Assembly (NCBI GenBank): GCA_910577205.1
Contig: CAJTMA010000011.1
Location: forward strand, 1 to 56,737
DNA length: 56,737 nt
Direction: 5' to 3'
Source of the DNA: an uncultured Alphaproteobacteria bacterium
GTDB taxonomy: Bacteria > Pseudomonadota > Alphaproteobacteria > RF32 > CAG-239
How positions within the stretch are numbered: position 1 is the stretch's first letter; every line of letters begins with the position of its first letter. This document shows, in pieces, positions 33,059-41,545 of the stretch. Below the pieces are notes generated by a model, which was not told the DNA's origin, ran no database searches, and was given only the letters and a program-made list of their open reading frames with translations. The position numbers were made by a program, and so were the translations under genes.

Positions 33059-33649
33059 CTAAAAAACAGCGCCATCCAAACGCAGTTTACCACCATCGTA
33101 AACGAGGTGAATACAGCCGCAATTAGGAACTTTAGGATTATCAACGCCTAAATATGACAGCAGATTATTCATCGTTCCGCCGTGGATTGCCAACCCGACA
33201 CGCTGATATCCTTTTTGCGCAATATCATTTATAGCCGTTAAAATTCTCTCCCGTCCTTCTCTAAGGCTTTCTCCGCCGGGAAAACGAACATCCAACAGAT
33301 GCTCCTTAGGAGCGCCAAACGCCGCACTTATCTCACCGTACTTTGCCGCAATTTCTTCAATAGGCTGCCCCTCGGCCACTCCATAATGACACTCACGCAA
33401 CGCCGGACAAACAACAACATCTACCCCCAGCCCAGACGCAGCAATCTTCGCAGTGTGATGCGCTCGAATTAATGGGGAAGAATAAATTATCTCCAGCTTT
33501 TTATCAATAAGCTTACCAACCAAAGACAAAGCCTGCTCACTGCCAGCTTGATTCAAATCAACATCCGTCCCTGATCCCTGCCAACGCTTCTGCCGGTTTA
33601 TATCAGTTTCCCCATGCCGAAAAATATAAAAATCAACCTTATCAGCCAT
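33059..33649 (-). CDS. Histidine phosphatase (phosphoglycerate mutase-like)
   Basis: 196-residue member of the histidine phosphatase superfamily. The catalytic RHG motif (YIFRHGETDINRQKRWQG), the second arginine (SSPLIRAHHTAKIAA), the acid/base glutamate (LRECHYGVAEGQ) and the second histidine (GLAIHGGTMNNLLSYL) are all present. The substrate may be a phosphosugar or the alpha-ribazole type; the family cannot be resolved by eye. It is convergent with motB. A paralogue is encoded at 50270. Confidence 0.85.
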   Translation of the reverse strand: MADKVDFYIFRHGETDINRQKRWQGSGTDVDLNQAGSEQALSLVGKLIDKKLEIIYSSPLIRAHHTAKIAASGLGVDVVVCPALRECHYGVAEGQPIEEIAAKYGEISAAFGAPKEHLLDVRFPGGESLREGRERILTAINDIAQKGYQRVGLAIHGGTMNNLLSYLGVDNPKVPNCGCIHLVYDGGKLRLDGAVF

Positions 33650-33726
33650 TACTCAACATCTCCTCAATTTTGCCTAAAAAAAATAATGCTAAATCATCAT
33701 TCCGTCAACATTATTACTTTTCATTA

Positions 33727-33754
33727 TTGAACATTAAGATTTTTCTGTTATCCT
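33727..33754 (+). promoter_or_regulatory. Promoter of the structured RNA
   Basis: TTGAAC (33727-33732), 16-base spacer, TATCCT (33749-33754). This puts the start of transcription near 33761, exactly where the folded RNA begins. Confidence 0.65.
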
Positions 33755-33760
33755 CGCTTT

Positions 33761-33937
33761 GCCGACGGAAACGGTTTGCCATCGGCGGAGATTCAAAACT
33801 CCTTTCAGATGACCTATTGATAACCTCCCGCTATTGGAGGATGATACGATATAAGCAGCTTCGGCTGACGAATAAGTATGCTGTGTCTGAACAGTTTTGA
33901 ACTCCTCCGCCTTATTTTTATAAGGCGGTTTTGTTTT
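33761..33937 (+). ncRNA. Structured RNA of about 175 nt (6S-like RNA or leader RNA)
   Basis: It has its own promoter and ends in a strong terminator (CCGCCTTA, 33907-33914, with TAAGGCGG, 33921-33928, then T-rich). A first hairpin is formed by GCCGACGG/CCATCGGC. A long closing helix pairs GGCGGAG..TTCAAAACT..TTCAGA (about 33783-33810) with TCTGAAC..AGTTTTGAA..CTCCTCCGCC (about 33886-33911). Two inner hairpins follow: CCTCC/GGAGG and CAGC-TTCG-GCTG. The rod-like shape with central opening recalls 6S RNA, but the 3' strand of the closing helix overlaps the terminator, as in a riboswitch-type leader for the gene at 33965. I could not match it to a known RNA class. Confidence 0.55.
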
Positions 33938-33964
33938 AATTATAAACAATAGAAGGAGTTACAA

Positions 33965-34204
33965 ATGCTAATCAAATCGCAAAGACTAAAAAATCTCAAA
34001 CTTTTGCGGCATGAATTTGCCGATGCTTTCCGCCAACTGTGCCAAAAGGAACACCTCACCCCGGATCAGCTTTATGCAATCAGCAGCCTGCCGCCGCTGT
34101 ATATCCAGGCCATATTGGACGGCCGCGCCAATTTGAATTTTGGCGATTGCAATTATCTGGCCGCTTGTTTCGATAAAAAACTACACATCAGTTTTATCGA
34201 CTAA
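33965..34204 (+). CDS. Small helix-turn-helix-like protein
   Basis: 79 residues, basic N-terminus, with a pattern recalling Xre-type DNA-binding proteins (AFRQLCQKEHLTPDQLYAISSLPPLYIQAILDGRANLNFGDCNYLAACF). A good ribosome binding site (GAAGGAG) lies 6-12 bases before the ATG. It begins 28 bases after the terminator of the structured RNA and may be controlled by it. Targets unknown. Confidence 0.65.
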   Translation: MLIKSQRLKNLKLLRHEFADAFRQLCQKEHLTPDQLYAISSLPPLYIQAILDGRANLNFGDCNYLAACFDKKLHISFID

Positions 34205-34212
34205 ACAACAAA

Positions 34213-34242
34213 AAAGAACCTTGTCAAATGACAAGGTTCTTT
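34213..34242 (+). terminator. Terminator of the small HTH-like gene
   Basis: A 14-bp stem, AAAGAACCTTGTCA with TGACAAGGTTCTTT, immediately after the stop codon. Confidence 0.85.
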
Positions 34243-34284
34243 AACACGCCCTCTCGGGTTCGATTCAAATTATATACACTCCAT

Positions 34285-34317
34285 AAAAAATCCCCTCTTG
34301 AATAGAGGAGATTTTTT
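34285..34317 (-). terminator. Terminator of tRNA-Gly
   Basis: AAAAAATCCCCTCT (34285-34298) pairs with AGAGGAGATTTTTT (34304-34317), with one mismatch. It ends directly at the CCA of the tRNA gene on the minus strand and finishes in a T-run. Confidence 0.8.
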
Positions 34318-34318
34318 A

Positions 34319-34392
34319 TGGAGCGGGTAACGGGAATCGAACCCGCATTAAAAGCTTGGGAAGCTCTCGTTCTACCATTGAACTATACCCGC
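34319..34392 (-). tRNA. tRNA-Gly (anticodon CCC)
   Basis: Minus strand, 74 bases. Acceptor stem GCGGGTA/TACCCGC, discriminator T, encoded CCA (complement of 34319-34321). The anticodon loop TTCCCAA gives CCC, and the T arm is GCGGGTTCGATTCCCGT. This isoacceptor reads GGG. Confidence 0.93.
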
Positions 34393-34441
34393 AAAACAGA
34401 GTGAAATATACGCCCCTATTTTAATTTAGCAACAAATATTT

Positions 34442-34756
34442 TTAATTTCCGCCCAGATTTTTCAGTGAATTAATGAAACCGGTCGCATTATTAACCGCGG
34501 TTTCATCTAACCCCATAGATTGCAGCGTCAACTTACGAATACAATCATTGGCAACGTTTTCAGCCGTTGCCCGAACTCCCAATCCAGAAGTAAATAACGT
34601 TCCGGCAGCAGCACGAGAATTAATTTCATTCAACATACAGGCATTCAGTTTGGTTGTTTGCGAACTGTTTTCATTCACCAAAACCGTATTAAAATCAACA
34701 TTCGTGCAAGCGGTTAAAGCTGTAAAAGCCAACACGGCCACCATTTTATTTTTCAT
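34442..34756 (-). CDS. Small cysteine-containing lipoprotein (paralogue 1)
   Basis: 104 residues with a lipoprotein signal (lipobox LTAC at about residues 14-17). The mature part shares the pattern LNAC..NE.NS....GTL.T.G....A....A..C.RKL with the 95-residue product of the next gene, so the two are tandem duplicates. Two cysteines in the mature part are conserved between them and could form a disulfide. Function unknown; it is probably an envelope lipoprotein handled by LolCDE. Confidence 0.7.
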   Translation of the reverse strand: MKNKMVAVLAFTALTACTNVDFNTVLVNENSSQTTKLNACMLNEINSRAAAGTLFTSGLGVRATAENVANDCIRKLTLQSMGLDETAVNNATGFINSLKNLGGN

Positions 34757-34768
34757 ATTATCTTCCCT

Positions 34769-35056
34769 TTATTTCAAACTAATACCATCACTGCCGGACA
34801 ACAGAAAATCGGCATTGCGATAAGCCATATCTTGAGAAAAAGCATCCGTCATCTTCAGTTTATCCAAACAATAACGAGCGGCTTTTTGCGCTACTGCAGC
34901 TTTTCCCAAAGTTTCCAAACGCCCGTCATTTTTCATATTATTAACTTCATCGCGCAGGCAAACATTAAGCTGCCCATGGGGTGACAATGGTGTTTTATTA
35001 ACAGCGCAAGCCCCCAACAGCAAAACCATGGCACATCCGAGAAATTTCATCATCAT
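34769..35056 (-). CDS. Small cysteine-containing lipoprotein (paralogue 2)
   Basis: 95 residues with a lipobox (LLGAC) at about residues 13-17. The pattern LNVCLRDEVNNMKNDGRLETLG..A.A..AARYCLDKLKM aligns with the downstream paralogue at 34442, 12 bp away. The two genes form one small operon. No known domain. Confidence 0.7.
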   Translation of the reverse strand: MMMKFLGCAMVLLLGACAVNKTPLSPHGQLNVCLRDEVNNMKNDGRLETLGKAAVAQKAARYCLDKLKMTDAFSQDMAYRNADFLLSGSDGISLK

Positions 35057-35139
35057 CTCCTTGTTTCTTATAGTTTATTTGTAGCCTGCAAAAATTAAAA
35101 TTACGTTTAAAACAGCAAGGGGGGCGAAGCCCCCTTATC

Positions 35140-35886
35140 TTACAAATAATCATCGCGCCAAACATACAGCATTAAAGCTGCCTCAAACGCAAACAACAAC
35201 ATATAATCCAGCCAATCTCCACCGCTTTTTTCGATTAATGAAACAATCAAAACAGCAAGGAACACAGCAAACAATGATGCGCAAAATCGATTTTCAGTAT
35301 AATTGCGGCATAACCTGCATAAATTGTCATAAATACGGCGTTGAGAAGGATGACTCGTTGCACCTTTACTGGTAAAATCAGTAATTTCTTTCAACACAGC
35401 TGACAATTTAAAATTAAAATCATTATCTTCGCTCGTATAACGCCAAATATTAGCCGTCAACCACTGCAAAAAATGAGCATTTTTCAAACTATTTTTCATC
35501 CTTCGCGGCTGAAAATGCGGTGCTTCACCATAAACATCAAGATAAAGGTTTAACACTCTGTCAATATGTTCACAGTAGAACCCCTGAAACAATAACAAGT
35601 GCACCACAACTTGAAAATCATACCTCACGCTGTCATTCATACTCAGCAGCTTATAAAAATTTTGAGAACAGCCGCAAATCATGGAAAGAGCTTCCGAACA
35701 ACCTGACGCTGTCAAATGAATCCCCAATTCATTCTGTTGTTCATCCGACATTTGCCATTCCATCAAATCATTCAAAGAGAGAGAATGATAATGTTCATCA
35801 CGCAAATTTCCTGCAAATTTCACCGTTTCATGCAGAAAGCTGATAGCCTTCGCCGGCACATTCTGGTTTACCAATAAATTTTCCAT
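35140..35886 (-). CDS. Unknown protein with C-terminal membrane hairpin
   Basis: 248 residues, mostly helical and cytoplasmic, with cysteines near residues 63, 71 and 73 (GCSEALSMICGC). Two membrane segments lie close to the C-terminus (about 204-220 and 226-242). I do not recognise the family. The gene stands alone, with a GC-rich hairpin (AAGGGGG/CCCCCTT, about 35118-35136) after its stop codon. Confidence 0.6.
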   Translation of the reverse strand: MENLLVNQNVPAKAISFLHETVKFAGNLRDEHYHSLSLNDLMEWQMSDEQQNELGIHLTASGCSEALSMICGCSQNFYKLLSMNDSVRYDFQVVVHLLLFQGFYCEHIDRVLNLYLDVYGEAPHFQPRRMKNSLKNAHFLQWLTANIWRYTSEDNDFNFKLSAVLKEITDFTSKGATSHPSQRRIYDNLCRLCRNYTENRFCASLFAVFLAVLIVSLIEKSGGDWLDYMLLFAFEAALMLYVWRDDYL

Positions 35887-36095
35887 AAATAATACTATTA
35901 AAAATAAAATATTGCCCTCAAACTAACACTGGCCAAAAATTTGTCAATATCTTTTAATCCTTGCGACGATTCGGATTTCTTGTGTTTACCAAAACAAACG
36001 GCGTTGTAAAAATTTTCACCCTGCTCCCAATTCGCAACAACCGCAATTTTAGTTAATTGTGCCATTTTTTAATGGATTTTTGAAATTTATCATGC
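35887..36095. other. Intergenic region upstream of the nifJ leader
   Basis: No ORF or repeat is seen. The segment is AT-rich; the part next to 36096 contains the candidate promoter described with the nifJ leader. Confidence 0.4.
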
Positions 36096-36190
36096 TATAA
36101 AGCGCCCATATAGAGATTCTATATCCAGTTTAACCCGAGCCAGAAGATTAGGCCTAAAATCGTCTTAATCCTAAGGCTCTTTTTGTGTTT
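36096..36190 (+). promoter_or_regulatory. nifJ leader with an extended -10 and a terminator-like hairpin
   Basis: TGCTATAAA (36093-36101) resembles an extended -10 box. Downstream, GAGCC (36137-36141) pairs with GGCTC (36175-36179), and GATTA with TAATC inside, followed by TTTTTGTGTTTT (36180-36191). This is the shape of an intrinsic terminator, 33 bases before the nifJ start codon. It may be an attenuator or the end of a short RNA. Confidence 0.4.
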
Positions 36191-36222
36191 TCTAACACTA
36201 AATCTATAAGGAAAACTAACTT

Positions 36223-39200
36223 ATGTCAGAAGTCAAAATGAAAATGATGGACGGTAACGAAGCCGCGGCTTCCGTTGCCCACCGCATGAATGAAGTCTGC
36301 GTTATTTACCCGATTACCCCGTCCTCACCGATGGGCGAATGGGCTGACGCATGGTCTGCTGCCAAACAGAAAAACCTCTGGGGCGTTGTTCCTGAAGTTC
36401 AGGAAATGCAGTCTGAAGCCGGTGCTGCCGGTGCTTGCCACGGTTCAATCCAAGCCGGCGCATTAACCACCACCTTTACTGCATCTCAAGGCTTGCTCTT
36501 GATGATTCCGAATATGTATAAAATCGCCGGCGAATTATCTCCGTTCGTTATGCATGTTGCAGCTCGTTCTTTGGCTTATCACGCTCTGTCTATTTTCGGT
36601 GACCACACTGACGTTATGGGCTGCCGCCAGACTGGTTTTGCCATGCTCTGCTCCAACTCTGTTCAGGAAGCTCACGATATGGCCGCCATTGCTCAGACTT
36701 CTACGCTGCGCACCCGCGTTCCGTTTATGCACTTCTTTGACGGTTTCCGCACTTCTCACGAAATCAAAAAAATCAAATTGCTCTCTGATGATGATTTGAA
36801 AGCTATGTTGGAAGGCGTTGACTACCAGTTTAACGCTAAAAACGCTCTGCGTCCGGAAGCTCCGGTTATCCGCGGTACAGCTCAAAACCCTGACGTTTTC
36901 TTCCAAGGTCGCGAAGCTTCTAATCCTTTCTACAAAAAGGTTGAAGGCGTTGTTCAAGAAGAAATGGACAAGTTTGCAAAAATCAGCGGCCGCCAGTATC
37001 ATGTTGTTGACTATGTTGGCGCAGCTGACGCTGAACAGGTTATTGTCATCATGGGTTCAGGCGCTGAAACAGTTGAAGAAACCATCAACTATCTGAATGC
37101 TAACGGCGCTAAACTCGGCCTGTTGAAAATTCACCTGTATCGTCCTTTCCCGGAAAAATCTTTCCTGAAAGCTTTGCCAAAATCAGCTAAAGTTATTTCT
37201 GTCCTCGACAGAACTAAAGAATCCGGCTCTACCGGCGAACCTTTGTATCTGGACGTTGTTGCCACTTTGACTCAGGCCTTTGCAAACGGCGAAATCGCCA
37301 ATATGCCGAAAATTCTCGGCGGACGTTACGGCCTGTCTTCTAAAGAATTCACTCCGGGCATGGTTAAAGCTGTTTATGACAATGCCGCTGCAGCTAAACC
37401 GATTAACGGCTTCACCGTTGGTATTAATGACGATGTCAACAACACTTCTTTGCCGTTCGACGATTCTATCGACACCGAACCTAAAGATGTTGTCCGTGCT
37501 GTATTCTTCGGCCTGGGTGCTGACGGTACGGTTGGTGCTAACAAAAACTCTATTAAGATTATTGCTGAAGATGCCGGCAAATACGGCCAGGGTTATTTTG
37601 TTTATGACTCTCGCAAATCCGGTTCTATGACCACTTCTCACCTGCGTTTCTCTGATAACCCGATTAAATCGGCTTACCTGATTAACAAAGCTGACTTCGT
37701 GGCTTGCCACCAGTTCCCGTTCATGCGCAAAGTTGACATCTTAAAGATTGCCAAACCGGGCGCTACTTTCCTGTTGAACGCTCCTTACTCTGCAGATGAA
37801 GTATGGAATCACCTGCCGATTGAAGTTCAGGAAGAAATCATCAGCAAAAAGCTGAAAGTATACACCATTAACGCTATTGAAGTTGCTCGCGAAACCGGTA
37901 TGGGTCAACGCATCAACACCGTTATGCAGACCTGCTTCTTCGCTATTTCTAACATTCTGCCGAAAGATGAAGCTATCGCCCAGATTAAGAATGCGATTAA
38001 GAAAACCTACAGCAAAAAAGGCGACGCTATTGTTCAGAAAAACTTTGAAGCTGTTGACGCCTCTCTGGCTCACCTGCACGAAGTTAACTATCCTGACCAT
38101 GTTACTTCTACATTCCACCGCTCTCTGCCGGTTCCGGCCAATGCGCCTGAATTCGTTAAGAAACTGACAGGCGAAATCATTGCCGACCGCGGTAACGAGC
38201 TCCCAGTTTCTGCATTCAGCGAAGTTGTAGACGGTACATGGCCGACAGGCACAACCCAATACGAAAAACGCTGCATTGCTACCGAAATCCCGGTTTGGGA
38301 TCCGGAAACCTGTATCCAATGCGGCAAATGCTCTCTGGTATGCCCGCATGGCGTTATCCGTATGAAAGTCGCTTCTGAAGAAGAATTGAAGAATGCTCCG
38401 GCTACTCTGAAATCTGCCGATTACAAAGGCAAAGAATTCGCCGGCAAAAAATTCATTCTGCAAATCTCTCCTGAAGATTGCACCGGCTGCGGTATTTGTA
38501 CTTCTGCCTGCCCGGCTAAAAACAAAGCTAATCCGGAACTCAAAGCAATCAATATGGATCATATTGAAAACCATCTGGAAACAGAAGTTGCTAACTGGAA
38601 ATTCTTTGAAACCCTTCCTTACGTTAAACGTACCGAAGTTGTCAAAACTCTGCCGAAAACCACTCAGCTGATTCAGCCGTTGTTTGAATTCTCCGGCGCT
38701 TGCGCTGGCTGCGGTGAAACACCGTACGTCAAACTGCTGACCCAGTTGTTCGGTGACCGCATGGTTGTTGCTAACGCTACAGGTTGTTCTTCAATTTACT
38801 CAGGCAACCTGCCGACCACTCCTTATGCCAAAGACGAAAAAGGCCATGGTCCGGCTTGGGCAAACTCTTTGTTTGAAGATAATGCCGAATTTGGTCTGGG
38901 TATGAGATTCTCTATCGACCAGCAAACTCACTTTGCTCAAACCTTGCTTGAAGGCTTAAAAGACAAAGTCGGCGCTGAACTGGCTGATAAAATTTTGAGC
39001 AATCCGCAGACAACCGATATTGAAATTGATGACCAGCGTGCCAACGTTAAAGCTTTGCGCGACAAACTGGCTTCAATCAACACAGCTGAAGCTAAACACC
39101 TGGATAAACTGGCTGATTACCTGATTAAGAAATCAGTTTGGATTCTGGGCGGCGACGGCTGGGCTTATGATATCGGCTTCGGCGGTCTGGATCACGCAAT

Positions 39201-39792
39201 TGCTTCCGGTAAGAATATCAACATCATGGTTATGGATACCGGTGTATATTCTAATACTGGCGGTCAGCAATCCAAAGCAACCCCGATGGGTGCAAGCGCT
39301 AAATTCGCAACAGCCGGTAAGGCTCTGCCGAAAAAAGATTTGGGTATGATTGCCATGTCTTACGGTAACGTTTATGTTGCTCAGGTAGCTTTTGGTGCTA
39401 ATGACGCTCAAGTTATCAAAGCCATGAACGAAGCTGAAGCTTTTGACGGCCCATCTCTGATTATCTGCTACTCTCACTGTATTGCTCAGGGCTTCAACCT
39501 GGCAGACGGTCTGCAGCATCAGAAAAACGCTGTTGAAACCGGTTCTTGGCCGTTGTATCGTTACAATCCGGAAAACATTAAGGATGGCAAAGCGCCTCTG
39601 ACTTTGGACTCTAAAGCTCCGAGCAGACCGTTGTCTGACTATATGTCTAACGAAACTCGTTTCCAGGTTGTCAACAAGATGAATCCTGAACGCTATGAAA
39701 CCCTGTTGAATAGAGCTCAGGAAAACGTTAAAGAAAAACGTTCCTTGTATGAACACATGGCTGAGTTCGCCATTAAGGAAGGCGCTGAATAA
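36223..39792 (+). CDS. nifJ: Pyruvate:ferredoxin (flavodoxin) oxidoreductase, single-chain
   Basis: Oxidises pyruvate with coenzyme A to acetyl-CoA and CO2, reducing ferredoxin or flavodoxin. 1189 residues match the single-chain enzyme. The N-terminal pyruvate-binding domain (VCVIYPITPSSPMGEWADAW) and domain II are followed by two 4Fe-4S motifs (CIQCGKCSLVCP at about residue 697; CTGCGICTSACP at about 752). The C-terminal thiamine-diphosphate domain carries the extra cluster-binding cysteines (CAGCGETPYV at about 827) and GDGWAYDIGFGG. Codon use is strongly biased to common codons, indicating high expression. It replaces the oxygen-tolerant pyruvate dehydrogenase route in anaerobes. Confidence 0.97.
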   Translation: MSEVKMKMMDGNEAAASVAHRMNEVCVIYPITPSSPMGEWADAWSAAKQKNLWGVVPEVQEMQSEAGAAGACHGSIQAGALTTTFTASQGLLLMIPNMYKIAGELSPFVMHVAARSLAYHALSIFGDHTDVMGCRQTGFAMLCSNSVQEAHDMAAIAQTSTLRTRVPFMHFFDGFRTSHEIKKIKLLSDDDLKAMLEGVDYQFNAKNALRPEAPVIRGTAQNPDVFFQGREASNPFYKKVEGVVQEEMDKFAKISGRQYHVVDYVGAADAEQVIVIMGSGAETVEETINYLNANGAKLGLLKIHLYRPFPEKSFLKALPKSAKVISVLDRTKESGSTGEPLYLDVVATLTQAFANGEIANMPKILGGRYGLSSKEFTPGMVKAVYDNAAAAKPINGFTVGINDDVNNTSLPFDDSIDTEPKDVVRAVFFGLGADGTVGANKNSIKIIAEDAGKYGQGYFVYDSRKSGSMTTSHLRFSDNPIKSAYLINKADFVACHQFPFMRKVDILKIAKPGATFLLNAPYSADEVWNHLPIEVQEEIISKKLKVYTINAIEVARETGMGQRINTVMQTCFFAISNILPKDEAIAQIKNAIKKTYSKKGDAIVQKNFEAVDASLAHLHEVNYPDHVTSTFHRSLPVPANAPEFVKKLTGEIIADRGNELPVSAFSEVVDGTWPTGTTQYEKRCIATEIPVWDPETCIQCGKCSLVCPHGVIRMKVASEEELKNAPATLKSADYKGKEFAGKKFILQISPEDCTGCGICTSACPAKNKANPELKAINMDHIENHLETEVANWKFFETLPYVKRTEVVKTLPKTTQLIQPLFEFSGACAGCGETPYVKLLTQLFGDRMVVANATGCSSIYSGNLPTTPYAKDEKGHGPAWANSLFEDNAEFGLGMRFSIDQQTHFAQTLLEGLKDKVGAELADKILSNPQTTDIEIDDQRANVKALRDKLASINTAEAKHLDKLADYLIKKSVWILGGDGWAYDIGFGGLDHAIASGKNINIMVMDTGVYSNTGGQQSKATPMGASAKFATAGKALPKKDLGMIAMSYGNVYVAQVAFGANDAQVIKAMNEAEAFDGPSLIICYSHCIAQGFNLADGLQHQKNAVETGSWPLYRYNPENIKDGKAPLTLDSKAPSRPLSDYMSNETRFQVVNKMNPERYETLLNRAQENVKEKRSLYEHMAEFAIKEGAE

Positions 39793-40061
39793 GCTCTTTC
39801 ATAATGCGAAAGCAAACACCCCCGAAAATTTCGGGGGTGTTTTTTTTGCCTTAACCCGATAAGAAAATTCTTTGCCTCTCCCTCCCCCTTTGCAAACACC
39901 ACACAGCTACACCTAAAGCAATAATAACGACTTAGAAGATAGCACCACAACACCACATTGCTTCCCAAGAATACTATATCCGCAAATCAGATTAGGAAGG
40001 AAAATATCATCAAAACTATCTACCTCCATTAGCCAAAAATAAACCCGAGGCTCACAATGCC
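39793..40061. other. Intergenic region between nifJ and the third surface-protein gene
   Basis: Contains the nifJ terminator (39814-39842); the next recognisable element is the promoter at 40062-40090. Between 39,850 and 40,060 nothing coding is seen. Confidence 0.6.
39814..39842 (+). terminator. Terminator of nifJ
   Basis: AAACACCCCCGAAA with TTTCGGGGGTGTTT, followed by seven T. A strong intrinsic terminator 22 bases after the stop codon. Confidence 0.92.
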
Positions 40062-40090
40062 TTTACAAACATCTAACAGTATGATATTCT
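40062..40090 (+). promoter_or_regulatory. Promoter of the DUF1566 surface protein (duplicated module)
   Basis: TTTACA (40062-40067), 17-base spacer, TATTCT (40085-40090). From about 40080 to 40195 the DNA is nearly identical to the minus strand at 24870-24985, covering -10, leader, GAGGTGT ribosome binding site and signal peptide. Confidence 0.8.
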
Positions 40091-40130
40091 AAATTCAGGT
40101 TTTGATTTAGTTATATCTACGAGGTGTGCC

Positions 40131-40910
40131 ATGAAAATGTCCCTGTTCGTTTCTGTCTTTTGTTGTGCAACTTCCTATTCTCTTATGGCTCAAGCAGTTT
40201 GTACACCTGCGCCGGATTGTGCTTCTTTAGGTTACGCTATGACTGCTGCTGACTGCACGGGACAAATCACTGTTAAATGTCCTACAGATACATCAAAAGT
40301 TTTTTGTAAGGTAATAGAAATTGGCTCTATTCTCTATGGTGATGGGACAGTAACCAGAGAACTTTTAAGAAACAAAACCCCAATCGGCGTGGTTTTTGAT
40401 GCAGAAAATCGTTTGGCTGTAGCTTTAACAGATGTAAAGAAAGACGGTACAGCCGGAACTGAAGCTATGTATTGGACGGGGGTTCCGTACGACATCCCCA
40501 ATTTAGAAAATTGCACAGACATTACTGCTGGTACAGAGTTAGTATCTCTTACCTGCGGCACAGATGGTCGAGCTAATACAGATAAAATATTATCCTGTGC
40601 ATGGGCCGACTGTTCGGGTACACCGGCAGCAAAAGCCTGTAATCTATATGAACCGGCAGGATGCACAAAAGACTTTTGTAAAAGCACAAAATGGTTTTTA
40701 CCGAGTTTAAGAGATTTACAAAATATGTATATAAATAAAAATTTATTGAACAGTACTTTAAGTGCTTCTGGTGGCAAAACTTTAAACTTTCAATACTGGT
40801 CATCTACCGAATATAATTACAATAGTGCGTGGAGATTCGTGACTAACTCAAAAGAGGTAAACTCAAAAGCTTATCTTCTTAACTACGTCCGACCGGTCGT
40901 TGCTTATTAA
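40131..40910 (+). CDS. Secreted cysteine-rich DUF1566 (Lcl_C) protein
   Basis: 259 residues. Signal peptide MKMSLFVSVFCCATSYSLMA is identical to that of the gene at 24936, then a short cysteine-rich linker (CTPAPDCASLGYAMTAADC). A DUF1566 domain of about 190 residues is homologous to that of the protein at 161 (CGTDGRANTDKIL, KWFLPSLRDLQNMY, YWSSTEYNYNSAWRF, NYVRPVVAY). The segment between YWSSTE and VRP differs greatly from the other family members. Likely a surface-exposed binding protein; ligand unknown. It has its own promoter and terminator. Confidence 0.82.
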   Translation: MKMSLFVSVFCCATSYSLMAQAVCTPAPDCASLGYAMTAADCTGQITVKCPTDTSKVFCKVIEIGSILYGDGTVTRELLRNKTPIGVVFDAENRLAVALTDVKKDGTAGTEAMYWTGVPYDIPNLENCTDITAGTELVSLTCGTDGRANTDKILSCAWADCSGTPAAKACNLYEPAGCTKDFCKSTKWFLPSLRDLQNMYINKNLLNSTLSASGGKTLNFQYWSSTEYNYNSAWRFVTNSKEVNSKAYLLNYVRPVVAY

Positions 40911-40927
40911 CCAATCTTCCATAAAAA

Positions 40928-40951
40928 AACCCTCCGTTAACACGGAGGGTT
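40928..40951. terminator. Bidirectional terminator
   Basis: AACCCTCCG with CGGAGGGTT, with an A-run to the left and TAAAA to the right, between two convergent genes. Confidence 0.8.
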
Positions 40952-40956
40952 AAAAC

Positions 40957-41316
40957 TTAATCAACAGCCGGATATCCGACACAAACATAATTATGCGCCA
41001 GCAATTCGCTTAACTGCGCATATTCATATTCTTCTTCAACAGTCATCTGCTCTTTTTCGCCCAATTTAATGAACTTTTTCAAAAGCTCCGACTGGTCGTC
41101 ATATTCGACAGAAGCCTCAACACATACGGGGGCTGGCAAAATACCAGTATCCTCTTCTGAATAACAGCCTTCACCATCACTCCACGGATCATCATCCGTT
41201 TCAATGTCGCTTGCTGACTTTCTGGCGCGGTTGATACCGAAAAAAATCAGAATAACCACACACAACAACAGGCCTAACATTGCCCACTCATGCAAAAATT
41301 GATAAATTGCTTCCAT
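40957..41316 (-). CDS. Small single-pass membrane protein with acidic tail
   Basis: 119 residues: one N-terminal membrane segment (about 10-29, AMLGLLLCVVILIFFGI), a short basic stretch and a long acidic cytoplasmic or periplasmic part (EKEQMTVEEEYEYAQLSELLAHNYVCVG). No family recognised. It stands alone. Confidence 0.6.
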   Translation of the reverse strand: MEAIYQFLHEWAMLGLLLCVVILIFFGINRARKSASDIETDDDPWSDGEGCYSEEDTGILPAPVCVEASVEYDDQSELLKKFIKLGEKEQMTVEEEYEYAQLSELLAHNYVCVGYPAVD

Positions 41317-41483
41317 AATTTTAAATTTTTAAAGTTAAACAATATATATTTATAATATGTTCTCTTTATTAATCAAACCGTTAGAACAGTTTGCCGCCCA
41401 ATAATTCTTATCATAATTAATTTTATAAGCACACGTTATCACAATCCATTCCAGATAGCAAGACAAATTTGGACAAACAAAAC

Positions 41484-41512
41484 TTGAATTATTTGAGAAA
41501 TTATGTTACTCT
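41484..41512 (+). promoter_or_regulatory. Promoter of the 41546 gene
   Basis: TTGAAT (41484-41489), 17-base spacer, TACTCT (41507-41512), 33 bases before the start codon; GAAAAGGGA serves as ribosome binding site. Confidence 0.6.
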
Positions 41513-41545
41513 GACAAAAAGCTAACTTGAGAAAAGGGATGCCAG

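Noticed and set aside
33761..33937. SRP (4.5S) RNA or a known riboswitch
   Set aside because: The conserved SRP loop with GGAA and AGCAGC in the right arrangement is absent (an AGCAGC is followed by a UUCG loop). No conserved core of TPP, cobalamin, glycine, c-di-GMP or ZTP riboswitches was found.
37741..38574. 277-codon antisense frame within nifJ
   Set aside because: It is the mirror of a strongly codon-biased gene. The product has no recognisable domain, and no ribosome binding site or promoter is seen.
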